From positions 912,001-976,000 of the forward strand of contig JAQFVV010000043.1 in the NCBI GenBank assembly GCA_028023455.1: a DNA stretch of 64,000 bases, written 5' to 3'. Each line of letters starts with the position of its first letter. Position 1 is the stretch's first letter. The DNA is from Epiperipatus broadwayi. Lineage: Eukaryota; Onychophora; Udeonychophora; Euonychophora; Peripatidae. A program made the translations under genes and the position numbers. The notes under the pieces were generated by a model that was not told the DNA's origin, made no database searches, and was given only the letters and a program-made list of their open reading frames with translations. Shown here one piece after another: positions 1-10,534 of this stretch.

Positions 1-621
1 AAAAATAACCAATACTGCACCTCTTGAATGAGTCTTTGAGATAATCTTCATAATGTGGGATCTGTTTTTCTCCAAAAATCATACTCAAGATCTCCATAGA
101 ATACTTTTTAGGAAGACTTCCTATTCATTCATTTCACACCAATAATCCAATTAAGACATGCTTTCATAATAATAGATTATGTAGTGTAACATCCAGAATT
201 CTGAAGAACAGTTCAATTAGTTTTACAGTCATGTTTATTATGATGTAAAGGAAATCACCCTTCACACAAGTGCTGTACTTTAATATTCAATTAGCGATGT
301 TAAATACTAGTAAACTCATGATCCTCATCACAAGATAAAGACTGAAAAGATAGGATAGGAAATGGCCATCTTATCTTTTGTACCTACATGCAATTACAGA
401 GGCTAATCTTAAGCATTTTAAGCTGAGAGCAAGATTACATTATATTACTCACTTTATTTACATTTTTATTTTCTTATGTATTAATACTTATGAAATCTTG
501 AAATTTACTATATGTTAATATTAAAAGATGTCAAACTTCAATGTAAATAATCCTATTCACCATATTTTTAGAATTTTATGGAACATCCTTAAATAATTTT
601 TTCCAATGCCTTTTTTTTTAG

Positions 622-1080
622 ATGATATTGGTCCATGTCTTAATCCATTTACAACTTTATGTACAGTTTTGCAAATACTCTATATTGAATTTAGATTTCA
701 AAAAGTTATCTTGGATTCAAAGACCATTTTTGATTGACATTAATGAGATTAATCACCTGCCATATAAAGCCCAAGAGAAATTCGCTGAGCTATTGAGTTG
801 CTCAAACTTAAAACTTGACTTTCTGCAAAAATCCTTGACTGAATTCTGGATCAAATCTAGGACTGGGTTTTCCACAATTTCTGAAATGGCATTAAGTGTT
901 CTTCTGCCATTCAGCACCACATACTTATGTGAAATAACTTTTTCAGCTTTAACGCATATTAAATCCAAATATCGTTCAATGCTGAAAAACTTTGAAGATG
1001 CTTTACATCCTGCAGTATCAAATATTTCACCAAGATTTAATTTGTTATGCAGCAAAAAACAAGCACATCCATCTCAATAA
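622..1080 (+). pseudogene. hAT-type transposase C-terminal fragment (ZBED5/SCAND3-like)
   Basis: An open frame of about 150 codons resembles the C-terminal end of the domesticated or mobile hAT transposases known as ZBED5/SCAND3. Visible family signatures are the PFLIDIN stretch, LPYKAQEKF, KSLTEFW, then the hAT dimerisation block LLPFSTTYLCEITFSAL, followed by IKSKYRSML and a terminal NLLCSKKQAHPSQ. The family protein is several hundred residues longer, so the DDE catalytic part and the N-terminal BED zinc finger are missing. The fragment lies on the strand opposite to the host gene inside an intron. There is no visible promoter, and nothing recognisable upstream in frame. It is most likely a truncated, retro-copied or decayed element rather than a working gene. 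Family assignment is by recognition of motifs, not by a search. Confidence 0.75.
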
Positions 1081-2276
1081 AATGTGATTTTCTTTCATTA
1101 ATTTTTGTATACTTAAAACAAATCCTAAAACTACTTATTTTCATTTGCATATTGTTCACCAAAGAAATAAATTATTTATGGGAATATTTATTTCTATATC
1201 TATTTTATATTTAATATCTGGGTTGTGAAAAATCTCAATGATAAAAAGGGGTCATGAATAAAAAAAAGTTTAAGTAAGTGCTGATTTAGGATATGGCTTT
1301 TTCATTGATGGATCATGGGAGCATTTTATGATAATTACACTATATGAACATAAAGCTGTAAATCTTTGTATAAATATGAGTTAACAAAACCCAGTTCCTG
1401 TTACATTTAAGGACATCAAACTATATCCCATAGCTTAAGAAAGTTATTTACCATAATATTACATAACCATACAAGCTGGTGCTGTAGTTTCTCTCATCGC
1501 AATATGTATTTATATCCAATTAGCCACACTTTTTTTAATATTGTAGAAAAATTGTTGGGTAAAAAAACGGGAAATAATCTCAGATACTTATTAAGGGCAT
1601 GAACATCTAATCTCGGGGTTTTATTACGAGATCAAATCACAGCACTTAAATTATCCAAGTTTACTATCCTGGATTTTTAACATGGCACTTTAAATATGTC
1701 ACTAAATTTTAGTCAGTCACATATATATCAAATACATATAAAAGCATAGAACAAAGTGGGAAAAAAGAATTCAGAAGTCTAAATTATAAAGCAATCAAAT
1801 ATGAATAATTCATTTTACAACAATAATACTAAAATACAAATATGTAAAAAAGTTTTGCACATACGACACACCCTGAATCAATTTCCACCACCCCCACATA
1901 TTCTTAGCATATTAATAAAATATTTTAAGTGGCATATCAGATGAACTTTGAGGAAATTATACAAATATAAAATGTGTCAATAGAAAGCAAATTTTACTGT
2001 AGTAAAATAAAATGAAAAAAAGATTAGCATAAATAACAAAAAAAATTATATAACAATAGAAATATCAGGTCGCTATTCTTAGAAAAAGATCGCAACCAGT
2101 CATCAGAGGATTAACCTAATCTTCTCTTTCATTTTTCTTCTATAAAAAGCCAGACAATAAATTTATCTTCTACAAACAGTCTTTTTTTAAAACTTATTTC
2201 AATCATTAGATTGAAGTAATATAATTTTCTACTTCTTCTTTTTCTATGTATTGATTTCTACTTTAACATATCATAC

Positions 2277-2479
2277 CATTTACACCTTCCTTAAACACTT
2301 TATCAATACTTTTATTTATATCAAACTAACAGTTTCGACTGTCCTGCAGTCATCATCAGAGCTACAATATTCAAATATATATGAATATTGTAACTCTGAT
2401 GATGACTGCAAGATAGTCAAAACTATTAGTTTTATATAAATAAAAGTATTGATAAAGTGTTTAAGAAAGGTTGTAAATG
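2277..2479. repeat. Hairpin element, family F, with hammerhead-like arms
   Basis: Two arms of about 100 bp are inverted copies of each other and meet near 2378. Each arm carries CTGATGATGACTGC followed by a short loop, AGTC and GAAAC (AAAAC in one arm). The layout CUGANGA, extra base, GACU...AGUC, GAAAC is the same as at 44.3 and 63.4 kb. It recalls the hammerhead-like termini of Penelope-like elements. Stem I pairing is poor here, so self-cleavage is doubtful. There are no coding sequences. Confidence 0.6.
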
Positions 2480-2565
2480 ATAATCATTAGAATTGCTTTA
2501 TAATTTTCTTTTACTGAATCATATTTTTACATTCTACCTTTATTTAAACACAGGGTTACATTCAG

Positions 2566-3112
2566 TAATGAAGATAAATAATTATGAATTAGAAGAAGCT
2601 AATGGATGCAATTAATTGTAGAAATAAACTTGGATAGAATGCTTTTGGTAGAAATAATTTAATATATTAAATGGAAAAATTCCAATATGTTTGAAAAGAA
2701 AGATTTTAAACTGATGTACTTTAACTTCTTTCATATATGGATGTGAGATTTGGACACTTAACAGAAGAATAATTCAGAGACTTCAGACTATAAAATGATC
2801 TATGGAGATACATTAGAAATAACAAGAAGAGATTAAAAACTAAATATATGGGGAAGAGAACAAAGAGGTATCCTTTGAAAAAAATTAAAAAGACTAAAAT
2901 AAAAGTGGGCTGAACATATTGCTAATGCAGATGATTATGAAAGAACAGTTGGATATCAAGAGTTTGTAAAAGACCTAGAAAGAGATCACATGTGAGATGG
3001 ATACATGAAATAAGAAAATTTGTTGATTTAATGTGGCGAAGAGAGGCTTTGGACCAGAGAAAGTTGATTAAATGATGAGAGACTTTTCTTTTGAAGGAAG
3101 TGATAAGGATTG
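2566..3112 (+). pseudogene. RTE-like LINE, 3' end fragment
   Basis: The DNA aligns base for base with the 3' third of the longer LINE copy at 10.5-12.7 kb (for example the gaattagaagaag segment and the block encoding the RLQT/RRD/AGH region). It has many small indels and stop codons. It lacks the reverse-transcriptase core and endonuclease, as expected for a 5'-truncated insertion made by target-primed reverse transcription. It is non-functional. Confidence 0.8.
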
Positions 3113-3301
3113 AAATTTGCAGAAATGAATATTTTTACAATTTTTTCTCTTTGATTTTATGTGATAGTTAATAAAATAATTGCAAATATGTTTTATTTTT
3201 ATTATATCTAAGAGCATAGTATTTATCTAATTTGTATATGTAGTTTGAAATCAATATAGGTTTGTAAATATTCAGGTGCTACTGTTAGTAAGAATTTTTA
3301 C

Positions 3302-3393
3302 CTCTGATTCTGGTCTTGGTTGAGGACTGGCCTTGTCTTTCTTTTTAGGTTTTTCCACTTTCTTTTTTTCTTTTTTTTTACCTTTTTGCTTAA
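3302..3393 (-). CDS. HYDIN: HYDIN-like protein, exon 7 of the window: lysine-rich linker
   Basis: This 92-nt exon is read on the minus strand. The acceptor is a tgttttcag tract at 3394 and up, and the donor is gtaaaa just below 3302. It starts in phase 1 (the split Val codon joins the previous exon) and ends in phase 0. The product is about 30 residues, extremely rich in Lys/Glu (KGKKKEKKK, then KPKKKDKASPQPRPESE). It looks like the charged low-complexity linker that follows the P-loop module in HYDIN. Evidence is splice-site quality, phase agreement and position. The sequence itself is too simple to prove homology, so this is the least certain exon. The following exon must start in phase 0 and was not found in the window. 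Confidence 0.75.
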
Positions 3394-3750
3394 CTGAAAA
3401 CAAATAGTACTAATATAAAAACAATTCTAGTAATCATAAAAGAATGTAGAAAATACCACTATTTACAAAAAACATTTAGTCTTCAGAAAAAGTTTTAAAA
3501 ATTTAAACAAATTGCATTGTTTAGAAATAATTAGTCTAATAATACTTTTATTAATATTTTAATAAGGATGAAATTGAATTAATTACAATAAAATATTTAT
3601 ATTTGCCTTTTTTAAGTTTTGAAATACCAGGCACTCTTATACCTGGTGCCTAATTGTAAATATAGGGGATTTGAACTCAGACTTTCAAGCCCCTTCACAA
3701 TCCACACTATCTCGTACTACTGATACACATGTAGAAAATATAAATAATCA

Positions 3751-3802
3751 CCAACGTTCATATTTTGTGCTAAGCCAGCTATCGTCAGTTGGTCCAGATT
3801 AC
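3751..3802 (-). ncRNA. Hammerhead-like motif, family H, degenerate
   Basis: On the minus strand CTGACGA is followed by a weak stem II and CAAAA in place of GAAA. The flanks GGACCAA and the outer stem fit the better copies at 47.1 and 51.4 kb. The core defect should abolish cleavage. Confidence 0.4.
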
Positions 3803-4364
3803 CATCTCCCATACAAATATATAATCAGTGCTCAGTTTATATTAAGAGAGCAAATCCTTATACTTTAATAAAAGGCTTCAACTTACTCCAACCTCCAACT
3901 CTTCAGCCATCCATACCATTAAAATTCCGATGATAGAATTACCAAATCCCATGCTGATGACAATATTGTTGTCATACCCATGTTGACCTCAAGTCACTCT
4001 GATCCCTCCCATACAGGACAGTGTCCATTTGAATACACAGAAGAGGAATGGTCAGAATTAGGCTCCAGATCTAAGTGCCTGATATTTTAAATCTTGCATA
4101 TTAAGCCAGCATTCTGCCCATCCCTCTTCTATGTATTTGAATGGACACTTTCCTATATGTGAGGGGTCAGAATGACTTGAGGTCAGGCATAATAACAATA
4201 TTGGCATCAGCATGGGATTTGGGAATTTCTATCATCGGATTTTCAATGGTATGGATGGCTGAAGAGTTGGAGGTTGGAATAGGTTGAAGCATGTCTATTA
4301 AAGTGTAAGGATTTTCTATATTAATATAAACTGAGCACTGATTATATATATGTATGGGAGACGG

Positions 4365-4418
4365 TAATCTGGATCAACTGACGAGTATTGTTTTAGCATG
4401 AAATGTGTATATTAGTGA
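4365..4418 (+). ncRNA. Hammerhead-like motif, family H
   Basis: ATCAA, CTGACGAG, a decayed stem II, ATGAAA, then TGTGTAT and ATTAGTGA occur in hammerhead order. Both conserved boxes (CUGANGA and GAAA) are kept. Stem I (UUAG against UCAA) and stem II have lost pairs. This is an inverted partner of the motif at 3751-3802. Confidence 0.5.
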
Positions 4419-5617
4419 TTACTTATATTTTCTACATGCATGTGGCCATGTGTATCAGTAGTATGAGATAGTGTGGATAGTGAAGGGCTTGAAAGTCTGA
4501 GTTCAAATCCCATATTTGTCTTTATAAAATTTTGCCATGCATTAGTCTATCCAATATTAGAGTCTGGTTGTTAAAGTTGGATTTTGTTTTAAAATAATAA
4601 AAAGATTAACATTTTTAGTTACATTCAACATCCATACACATAGAAAATGAATTAATTATCAAAGAAATTAAATCTCAATGCTAATTGGAAGACAAAATAC
4701 TGAAATAGAAATCTTATGAAATCTGATGATTCTAGCAAAAAGACATTGATGCATGGTGATATTGAAGGTGGCAAAAAGTAAAGACATCATTTGTGAGATG
4801 AATGGGAGATATATTATAGGTAGAGACTGCACTGAAAGCTCAATACATCATGCAGAATAAAAATGGAGGACTTTTGTGTAAGTAACCATCAGAAGTTACT
4901 ATCAACTGAGAGAATGCAAATTCTACAAAATTTCAATGAAATATTTATATATGATTTAAAAAATTGTACAAATGTGAATCATTTTTGAACTATTTCATTC
5001 ATGAAATAATTATAAACAATGACTTTTTGATTTCATAGGTTATTTTATGAATAATATAATTTTATATTTACAATTATGGGGAGAATAATTCTCTAATTTT
5101 CTATCAAAAGTAACATGTTGATTCTTGACAACAATAGCTAAAAAACATACACAGACTTACGAAAAAAGGAATGGTCATAATATATAGAGTTTAAATAATT
5201 ATGATAAGAATCTTTCTAAATTGTAACAAATTTCAAATCTAAAATTTCATAACTATGATCTAATGTGTACTTTAAAACAATTTTTTTAAAGTTTTTTTTC
5301 TTTCTTTGAAGATCTGCACATGTTTGGAAACTAAATGAAAGACCAATATTAAGAATGGAGTACCTAAAATAAAAGACGGCAATCAAACAAATAAAAAAAA
5401 AAAATTTTAAATCTTATACCAAAAATGATGGGATGAGATTGGTAGAGCCAAAAATTTTTATTTCCTAATTATTATCACATTTCAGTCGTGTTAAATATTA
5501 CTAATCCTTAAAAAGAATTATTTTCTTCTGGCATTTCAATTAATTCTAAGTGAATGGCTTATTAATTAATTCTTAAGCTCTTATTAGATGGATCATGAAG
5601 TAATTCTAACAATTAAA

Positions 5618-5920
5618 ACGCAAAACTCTTCATACAGTAGCGCCACTCAGTGCAAACCTGGGTAATCAATGGATGCCAGAAATCTTGGGCATAAAATCCC
5701 TATCTAGTGCCCACTCATCCAATATCCCCAGACTGCCACAAGCTAGAAAGTAGTCTGGGATATTGGATGAGGGGGGCACTAGATAGGGATTTTATGCACA
5801 AGCCTTCTGGCACCCATTGATTACTCTGGCTTGCACTGATTGCCACTACTGTATGGAGAGTTTTACCTGTTTTAGTAACAGTTATGAGCAAGCATAAGAA
5901 ATGGTGATCATGTGATATTT
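5618..5920. repeat. A-family foldback element, hammerhead deleted
   Basis: Outer blocks aaaactcttcatacagtag and ctactgtatggagagtttt face each other. Inner blocks (tcaatggatgccagaa, ccctatctagtgcc) do the same. The centre keeps only part of the ribozyme (gccacaagctagaaag), lacking CTGATGA. The element ends in gatcatgtgat, as do the other copies at 30.9, 44.9, 52.8, 59.3 and 63.1 kb. Confidence 0.8.
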
Positions 5921-7139
5921 AGTGGTGAAGTAATTCTAAATAAATCATAATAATCAATTACTGTGCCTATCAGAATGGCATTATGAAAGGATTAAAAATG
6001 TGTCATTAATTTCAAAATCTGATACTGGGTTGTGATTCTTTGGAAGTGATTAGGTTTATATATATGTTTGTACAGTATTAATAATACAATTTCATCCCTT
6101 ATTATTATCTTCTCAACATACTTAAAATTGCCACTCCATTATATATCCCTGCAACATACGAATAAAGATGTCTGAAAAAGTAAATGATTCCCAAGATGCA
6201 TGTCATACTAAATCTATTTTTTCATTGACTTATCTTGCAACATTTTTAAATATGTCTTCATCATTTGTTCATTATTTGCCAACATAATCACTACAAGTGT
6301 CAAACTATCTGCACTGAATCAAGATATAGTAAAAAATAATACTTTATTCTTGACAGATCATTTAATATATTCTGTATAATGATAATATAATCAATAACAT
6401 TGAAACTCAACAAATTATATATAACTTGGAATATACAGCCTCCAGATTAAGTGTATTTCAATCTGATCATTATAAAGGTTACATTTTTAATCTTGTCCAT
6501 TTAGGAAATATTGCTTTTTTTAAAAAAAATGCATTGGATTCTACCTATGTGATCTATTATTTTAGTTCATTGTTGATTTACTCATACTAATTATTAAAGA
6601 ATAGATAACATTTACATTCTGAATTTTGCATTTAATTCTTTATACTGATTTTATTAAAACTCATCTGATTATTACTACTATCTATTGATAGTAAATTATG
6701 CCACAAAACAAAGTTATGATAATATTAAAAAATATTGGTACTCTTCTATTAGTGTGTTGAAACCACTTGATGGCATTGTTTCTAGAAAAACGCACATAAA
6801 TATAATGTTACCGGGTCCACCACATTATGTGTGAAATAATAAGAATAATCCTATGAGTTAACATAATTAATTTATTTTCCTTAATAAATTACTGTAATTC
6901 TTTTTACAATTTCTTTTTGGCTCTGGATATAGCTACAAGAAATTTTTTATACTCAGATATTTTATCATATGGGTTAATGTAATTCATTGATTGATTTCCT
7001 TAATAAATTACTGTCAAATTTATTCGATTAACAATTTTACAATGATAAATTTAAACCTTTAACAAATGCCTACAAATTTCATCTTAGTCCTGCAATGTAG
7101 GGGAGGAGATGGTATGCCTTTTTACATCTGCAAGAATTA

Positions 7140-7515
7140 AAACTTATCAATAAACATGTGTTCTCCTGAAAGGGTTGTGATGATTCTGTTCTGGTTGTAT
7201 TTTTATATTGGACTATTTCCATCATCTAATATGCATATTGAATGTCTTTAGAAAAATTTAACTTTATTTAAATATTCCAAATACATTCAACTGTTAATAA
7301 TAGCACATCAAACAGGTTCATAAATTCATATATGCACAATGTTTTAAGAGGTATTATTCTCCCCTCTTCTTCGGGTGTTGCTCATCTGACCAGTGACAGT
7401 ACTAGCATGGGATTCAAACCTGGGTCTTTAGATTCTTGATTATTGAATTTTAAGGTAACGCCATAACCAACTGAGCCATCCTGCCAAGAGCAAAGTTGAT
7501 TAATGGTTCCCATAC
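7140..7515 (-). repeat. tRNA-Leu(TAA)-derived SINE, family D
   Basis: On the minus strand, ggcaggatggctcagttgg (A-box), an anticodon stem-loop with TTAAAA, a long variable arm, and a B-box cccaggtttgaatccc (7405-7486) look like tRNA-Leu with a type II variable loop. The body (gaggggagaataatacctc and the ttatttaaatattccaaat tail) matches elements at 21.8 and 60 kb. Several stems are mispaired, so this is not a tRNA gene. Confidence 0.75.
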
Positions 7516-8040
7516 ATTATGTATAGTCACACTAGGGTGGCTTATGGTATTTTTTGCCATTATCATGTGAGCAGCTTCTTTAAATTTTCTTCTTTGTACC
7601 TTTTCTTCTCTATCCAATATTTTTGTCTTGCATCTTTTTTTTAGCTTCCATTTTGCCTTGCCTTTTTTTATTGCTTGGTTTATGTGTGTTTTATTAATAA
7701 TATCTACATTTCATAGCAATAATAAGAGATAAAGTTACCTGCAGTTAAACCCAATTATATCAACAACAAAATATTCTTTCAAACTATGTGGGAGAACAAA
7801 ACAAACTACTGTTGCATGCTATGTTGAAAATTTTTATGATAGAATAAAAAATTCAATGTTCATGATTATTAGGAATCAATAAAGGAATTTATAGTATCTA
7901 GTAATAGTAATAATTTATCTGTATTCATTTCATATATATATATATGTCCACAGATGGCGTCCTACCAAGACTGCCAATCAAGCGTATGTTTTGTTTACAT
8001 AAACGTCAGAGTAGTTAGTATTCACTATCTCTAACTATAA

Positions 8041-8098
8041 TTCCACCTTCAGATCATGATTTCAAGCTATTTGCTATCGTCAGTGAAAGACAGGAATA
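8041..8098 (-). ncRNA. Hammerhead ribozyme-like motif, family B1
   Basis: Minus-strand order: ATTCC, TGT, CTTTCA (stem I), CTGACGA, TAGC-AAATA-GCTT (stem II), GAAA, TCATGAT (stem III, self-complementary with the preceding A), C (cleavage position), TGAAGG, T, GGAAT (stem I). Stem I forms 6 bp, an internal loop of U against UGU, then 5 bp more. All invariant core bases are present. The weak point is a U-U pair where G10.1-C11.1 is usual. Confidence 0.7.
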
Positions 8099-8911
8099 AA
8101 GAAACTAGATCTGAATACAAACTCGAGCGTTTATGAAACAATTTCTATTCAGCTTGCAAGCGTGATTTTTAGACACTAATGTCTTCAAACTCAGCATAGC
8201 AAACCAGATAGCTACATGGGTCGTCTCAGTTCAGCATCACCACATAGTAGAAGCCTCTGCATCTATATCATTGCAAGAAAGACCTCAAAGGTACTTTATG
8301 ATAAACAAAAATGCAAGTTAAAAAACTTGCTAACGCTTGTTTATGTCCACAGATGCCCTACCAAGACTCCAATCAAGCGTATGTTTTGTTTACATAAACG
8401 TCAGAGTGTTAGTATTCACTATCTCTATATTCGATTATTTATATTTGTATGTAAAGAGAATAAAGAAATAGATCTGAATACAAATCTGAGCGTTTGAATA
8501 CAAATCTGAGCTTTATGAAACAATTTTATTCAGCTTGAGGTGTTTTAGAATAATGTCTTCAAACTAATAAAAATAAATGGGTCTGATCTATTATTATACT
8601 CTGAATTATATTGAAGTAAAGTAATTTATGTAAAAAAATAATTAAAACTTGCTAAGCTTGTATTTATGTCCACAGATGGTCACAAGCTGAATAGGTATGT
8701 TTTTTTTTTAATTGATTTTTTTTATATAAATGTACCTTTAGGTCTTTCTTGAATATAAGTTGAGAGGCTTCTACTATGTGGTGATGCTGAACTGAGATCA
8801 GACCATGTAGCTATCTTTTGTATGTAGTTTGAAGAATTAGTGTCTAAATTCAGTTGCAAGCTAATAGAAATTGTTTCATAAACTCAATTTGTATTCAGAT
8901 CTAGTTTCTTT

Positions 8912-8966
8912 ATTCCTGTCTTTCACTGAGTAGAAATAGCTTGAAATCATGATCTGAAGGTGGAAT
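8912..8966 (+). ncRNA. Hammerhead-like motif, family B1, core broken
   Basis: Same as the copy at 9299-9356, but CTGACGA has become CTGAGTA with loss of bases in stem II. Stem I and stem III remain. It is expected to be inactive. Confidence 0.5.
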
Positions 8967-9298
8967 TATAGTTAGAGATAGTGAATACTAACTACTCTGA
9001 GTTTATGTAAAAAACATAGCTTGATTGGCAGTCTTGGTAGGACGATCTGTGGAATAAATAAAGGTTAGAAGTTTTTTAACTTGCATTTTTGTTTATCATA
9101 TATGTACCTTTAGGTCTTTCTTATGATATAGATTGCAGAGGCTTCTACTATGTGGTGATGCTGAACGAGATCAGACCCATGTAGCTATCTGGTTTCTATG
9201 TGAGTTTGAAGACATTAGTGTCTAAAAATTCACGCTTGCAAGCTGAATAGAAATTGTTTCATAAACGCTCAGAGTTTGTATTCAGATCTAGTTTCTTT

Positions 9299-9356
9299 AT
9301 TCCTGTCTTTCACTGACGATAGCAAATAGCTTGAAATCATGATCTGAAGGTGGAAT
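9299..9356 (+). ncRNA. Hammerhead ribozyme-like motif, family B1
   Basis: Identical in layout to the minus-strand copy at 8041-8098: CTTTCA, CTGACGA, a short stem II, GAAA, palindromic stem III ATCATGAT, then C and TGAAGG. Stem I is interrupted by an internal loop. CUGANGA and GAAA boxes are intact. Confidence 0.7.
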
Positions 9357-9684
9357 TATAGTTAGAGATAGTGAATACTAACTACTCTGACGTTTATGTA
9401 AACAAAACATACGCTTGATTGGCAGTCTTGGTAGGACACCATCTGTGGACATAAATACAAGCGTTAGCAAGTTTTTTAACTTGCATTTTTGTTTATCATA
9501 TATATATGCACTGCGATTATTTCTTATATATATATATATATATGATAAACAAAACAAGTTATAAATTTCGTAACTTGCTTGTAGCTTGCATTTTATGATC
9601 ACTAGATTGAGCTTTACCAATAGCCCACTATCAAACTTTGTTTACATAAACGCTGAGATAGAATTCAATATCTCTTTCAAATTG

Positions 9685-9744
9685 TCTCCAACCTTTAAAC
9701 CTTGGTTTCAAGCTAGTTGGCTCTTATCAGTAAAGGGTAGGAAG
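9685..9744 (-). ncRNA. Hammerhead-like motif, family B2
   Basis: Minus strand: TCTTCC, CCTTTA, CTGATAAGAGCC, loop, AGCTTGAAA, CCAAGGT, T, TAAAGG, GGAGA. Stem I has 6 bp plus an outer helix. The core reads CTGATAA instead of CTGATGA and stem II ends in U rather than C. It is probably inactive but clearly related to 32650-32710. Confidence 0.55.
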
Positions 9745-10373
9745 ACCAGAAACTAGATCTAAACACCAACTCTACTAACAGCATTTATGAAACATGTTTC
9801 TATCAGTTTGAAAGCACGAATTTTTCAGATAAGTAAATATCTTCAAATCCAGTCAAACAAACTAGATAGGTATATGGGTCTGAATTCAGTTCAGTTTCAC
9901 CATATAGTAGAAGTCTCTGCAATCTATATCATTGCAAAAACTTTCAAGGGTACATGTATTATAAACAAAACAAATTATAAATTTTGTAACTTGCTTATAG
10001 CTTGCATTTTATGATCAATAGATGGAGCTTTACAAATATCCCACTATCAAGCTTTGTTTACATAAACACTGAGAGAGATAGAATTCAATATCTTCATCTA
10101 GTGATCATAAAATGCAAGCTATAAGCAAGTTACGAAATTTATAACTTGTTTTGTTTATCATAAATGTACCCTTGAATGTTTTTGCAATGATATAGATTGC
10201 AGAGGCTTTTACTATATGGTGAAACTGAACTGAATTCAGACCCATATAGCTATCTAGTTTGCTTGACTGAATTTGAAGATATTTACGTATCTGAAAAATC
10301 CGTGCTTTTAAACTGATAGAAACGTGTTTCAAAAAGGCTGTTAGCAGAGTTGGTGTTTAGATCTAATTTCTGG

Positions 10374-10434
10374 TCTTCCTACTCTTTACTAATGTGAGCC
10401 AACTAGCTCGAAACCATGGTTTAAAGGTTGGAGA
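10374..10434 (+). ncRNA. Hammerhead-like motif, family B2
   Basis: The order CTAATGTGAGC, loop AACTA, GCTCGAAA, CCATGGT, T, TAAAGG is seen. Stem II (GAGC/GCUC with G10.1-C11.1) and stem III (ACCAUGGU palindrome) are excellent. The CUGANGA box carries substitutions (G5 to A, A9 to U), so this copy should not cleave. Confidence 0.55.
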
Positions 10435-10534
10435 CAATTTGAAGAAGATATTGAATTCTATCTCTCTCAGCGTTTATGTAAACAAAGCTTGATAGTGAGC
10501 TATTGGTAAAGCTCCATCTAGTGATCATATATAT

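Larger units (their letters stand above)
1..3301 (-). other. HYDIN: Intron of the HYDIN-like gene (continues beyond the window)
   Basis: This is intron sequence after the exon at 3302-3393, whose donor (minus strand, GAG followed by gtaaaa) opens this interval in phase 0. I found no convincing further exon. It holds a hAT transposase remnant (622-1080), a hairpin element (2277-2479) and a LINE 3' fragment (2566-3112). Bases 1-620 and 1081-2270 are AT-rich and show nothing I can name. A short or poorly conserved exon could be missed here. Confidence 0.6.
3655..4525. repeat. H-family foldback element with tRNA-like ends
   Basis: Left and right halves are inverted copies. The left half starts with ggggatttgaactcag and the right half ends with the complementary gagttcaaatccc, a good RNA polymerase III B-box. 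Next to the B-box is an A-box-like stretch (gtgtggatagt). Each half also carries a hammerhead-like motif pointing outwards (3751-3802 minus, 4365-4418 plus). So the unit looks like a tRNA-derived SINE with a ribozyme in its body, present as an inverted dimer. The same arrangement recurs at 46.85-47.27 kb. Boundaries are approximate. Confidence 0.75.
7937..9512. repeat. B1-family foldback complex flanked by TA repeats
   Basis: It is bounded on both sides by (TA)n. The left end reads tgtccacagatggcgtc and the right end returns as gacaccatctgtggac, followed by a second border gtttatcatatatata. Left and right halves are inverted copies over hundreds of bases, with a third partial inverted copy between them (8.65-9.06 kb), so at least three insertions or rearranged copies are stacked. 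Each good half carries an outward-facing hammerhead motif (8041-8098, 9299-9356). No protein is encoded; the open frames here run through the repeat. Confidence 0.8.
9541..10532. repeat. B2-family foldback element between TA repeats
   Basis: The left end tgataaacaaaacaagttat follows (TA)n, and the right end gatggagctt...tagtgatcatatatat runs into TA again. Left and right halves are inverted copies. Both encode spurious open frames of identical length (75 codons) simply because they are the same repeat read in opposite directions. Hammerhead-like motifs lie at 9685-9744 (minus) and 10374-10434 (plus). The overall plan is that of B1 with different sequence. The right end abuts the truncated 5' end of a LINE. 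Confidence 0.8.

Noticed and set aside
1-140. Possible C2H2 zinc-finger relic or HYDIN exon
   Set aside because: A few words resemble a zinc-finger repeat, but stops in all frames and no Cys/His spacing; no splice sites matching phase 0.
622-1080. Domesticated ZBED5-like host gene
   Set aside because: Only the C-terminal part is present, with no upstream exons or promoter; treated as a relic.
9378-10332. Open frames of 75-80 codons on both strands
   Set aside because: They are the B1/B2 repeat halves read in opposite directions; identical length and near-identical product are due to the inverted repeat.
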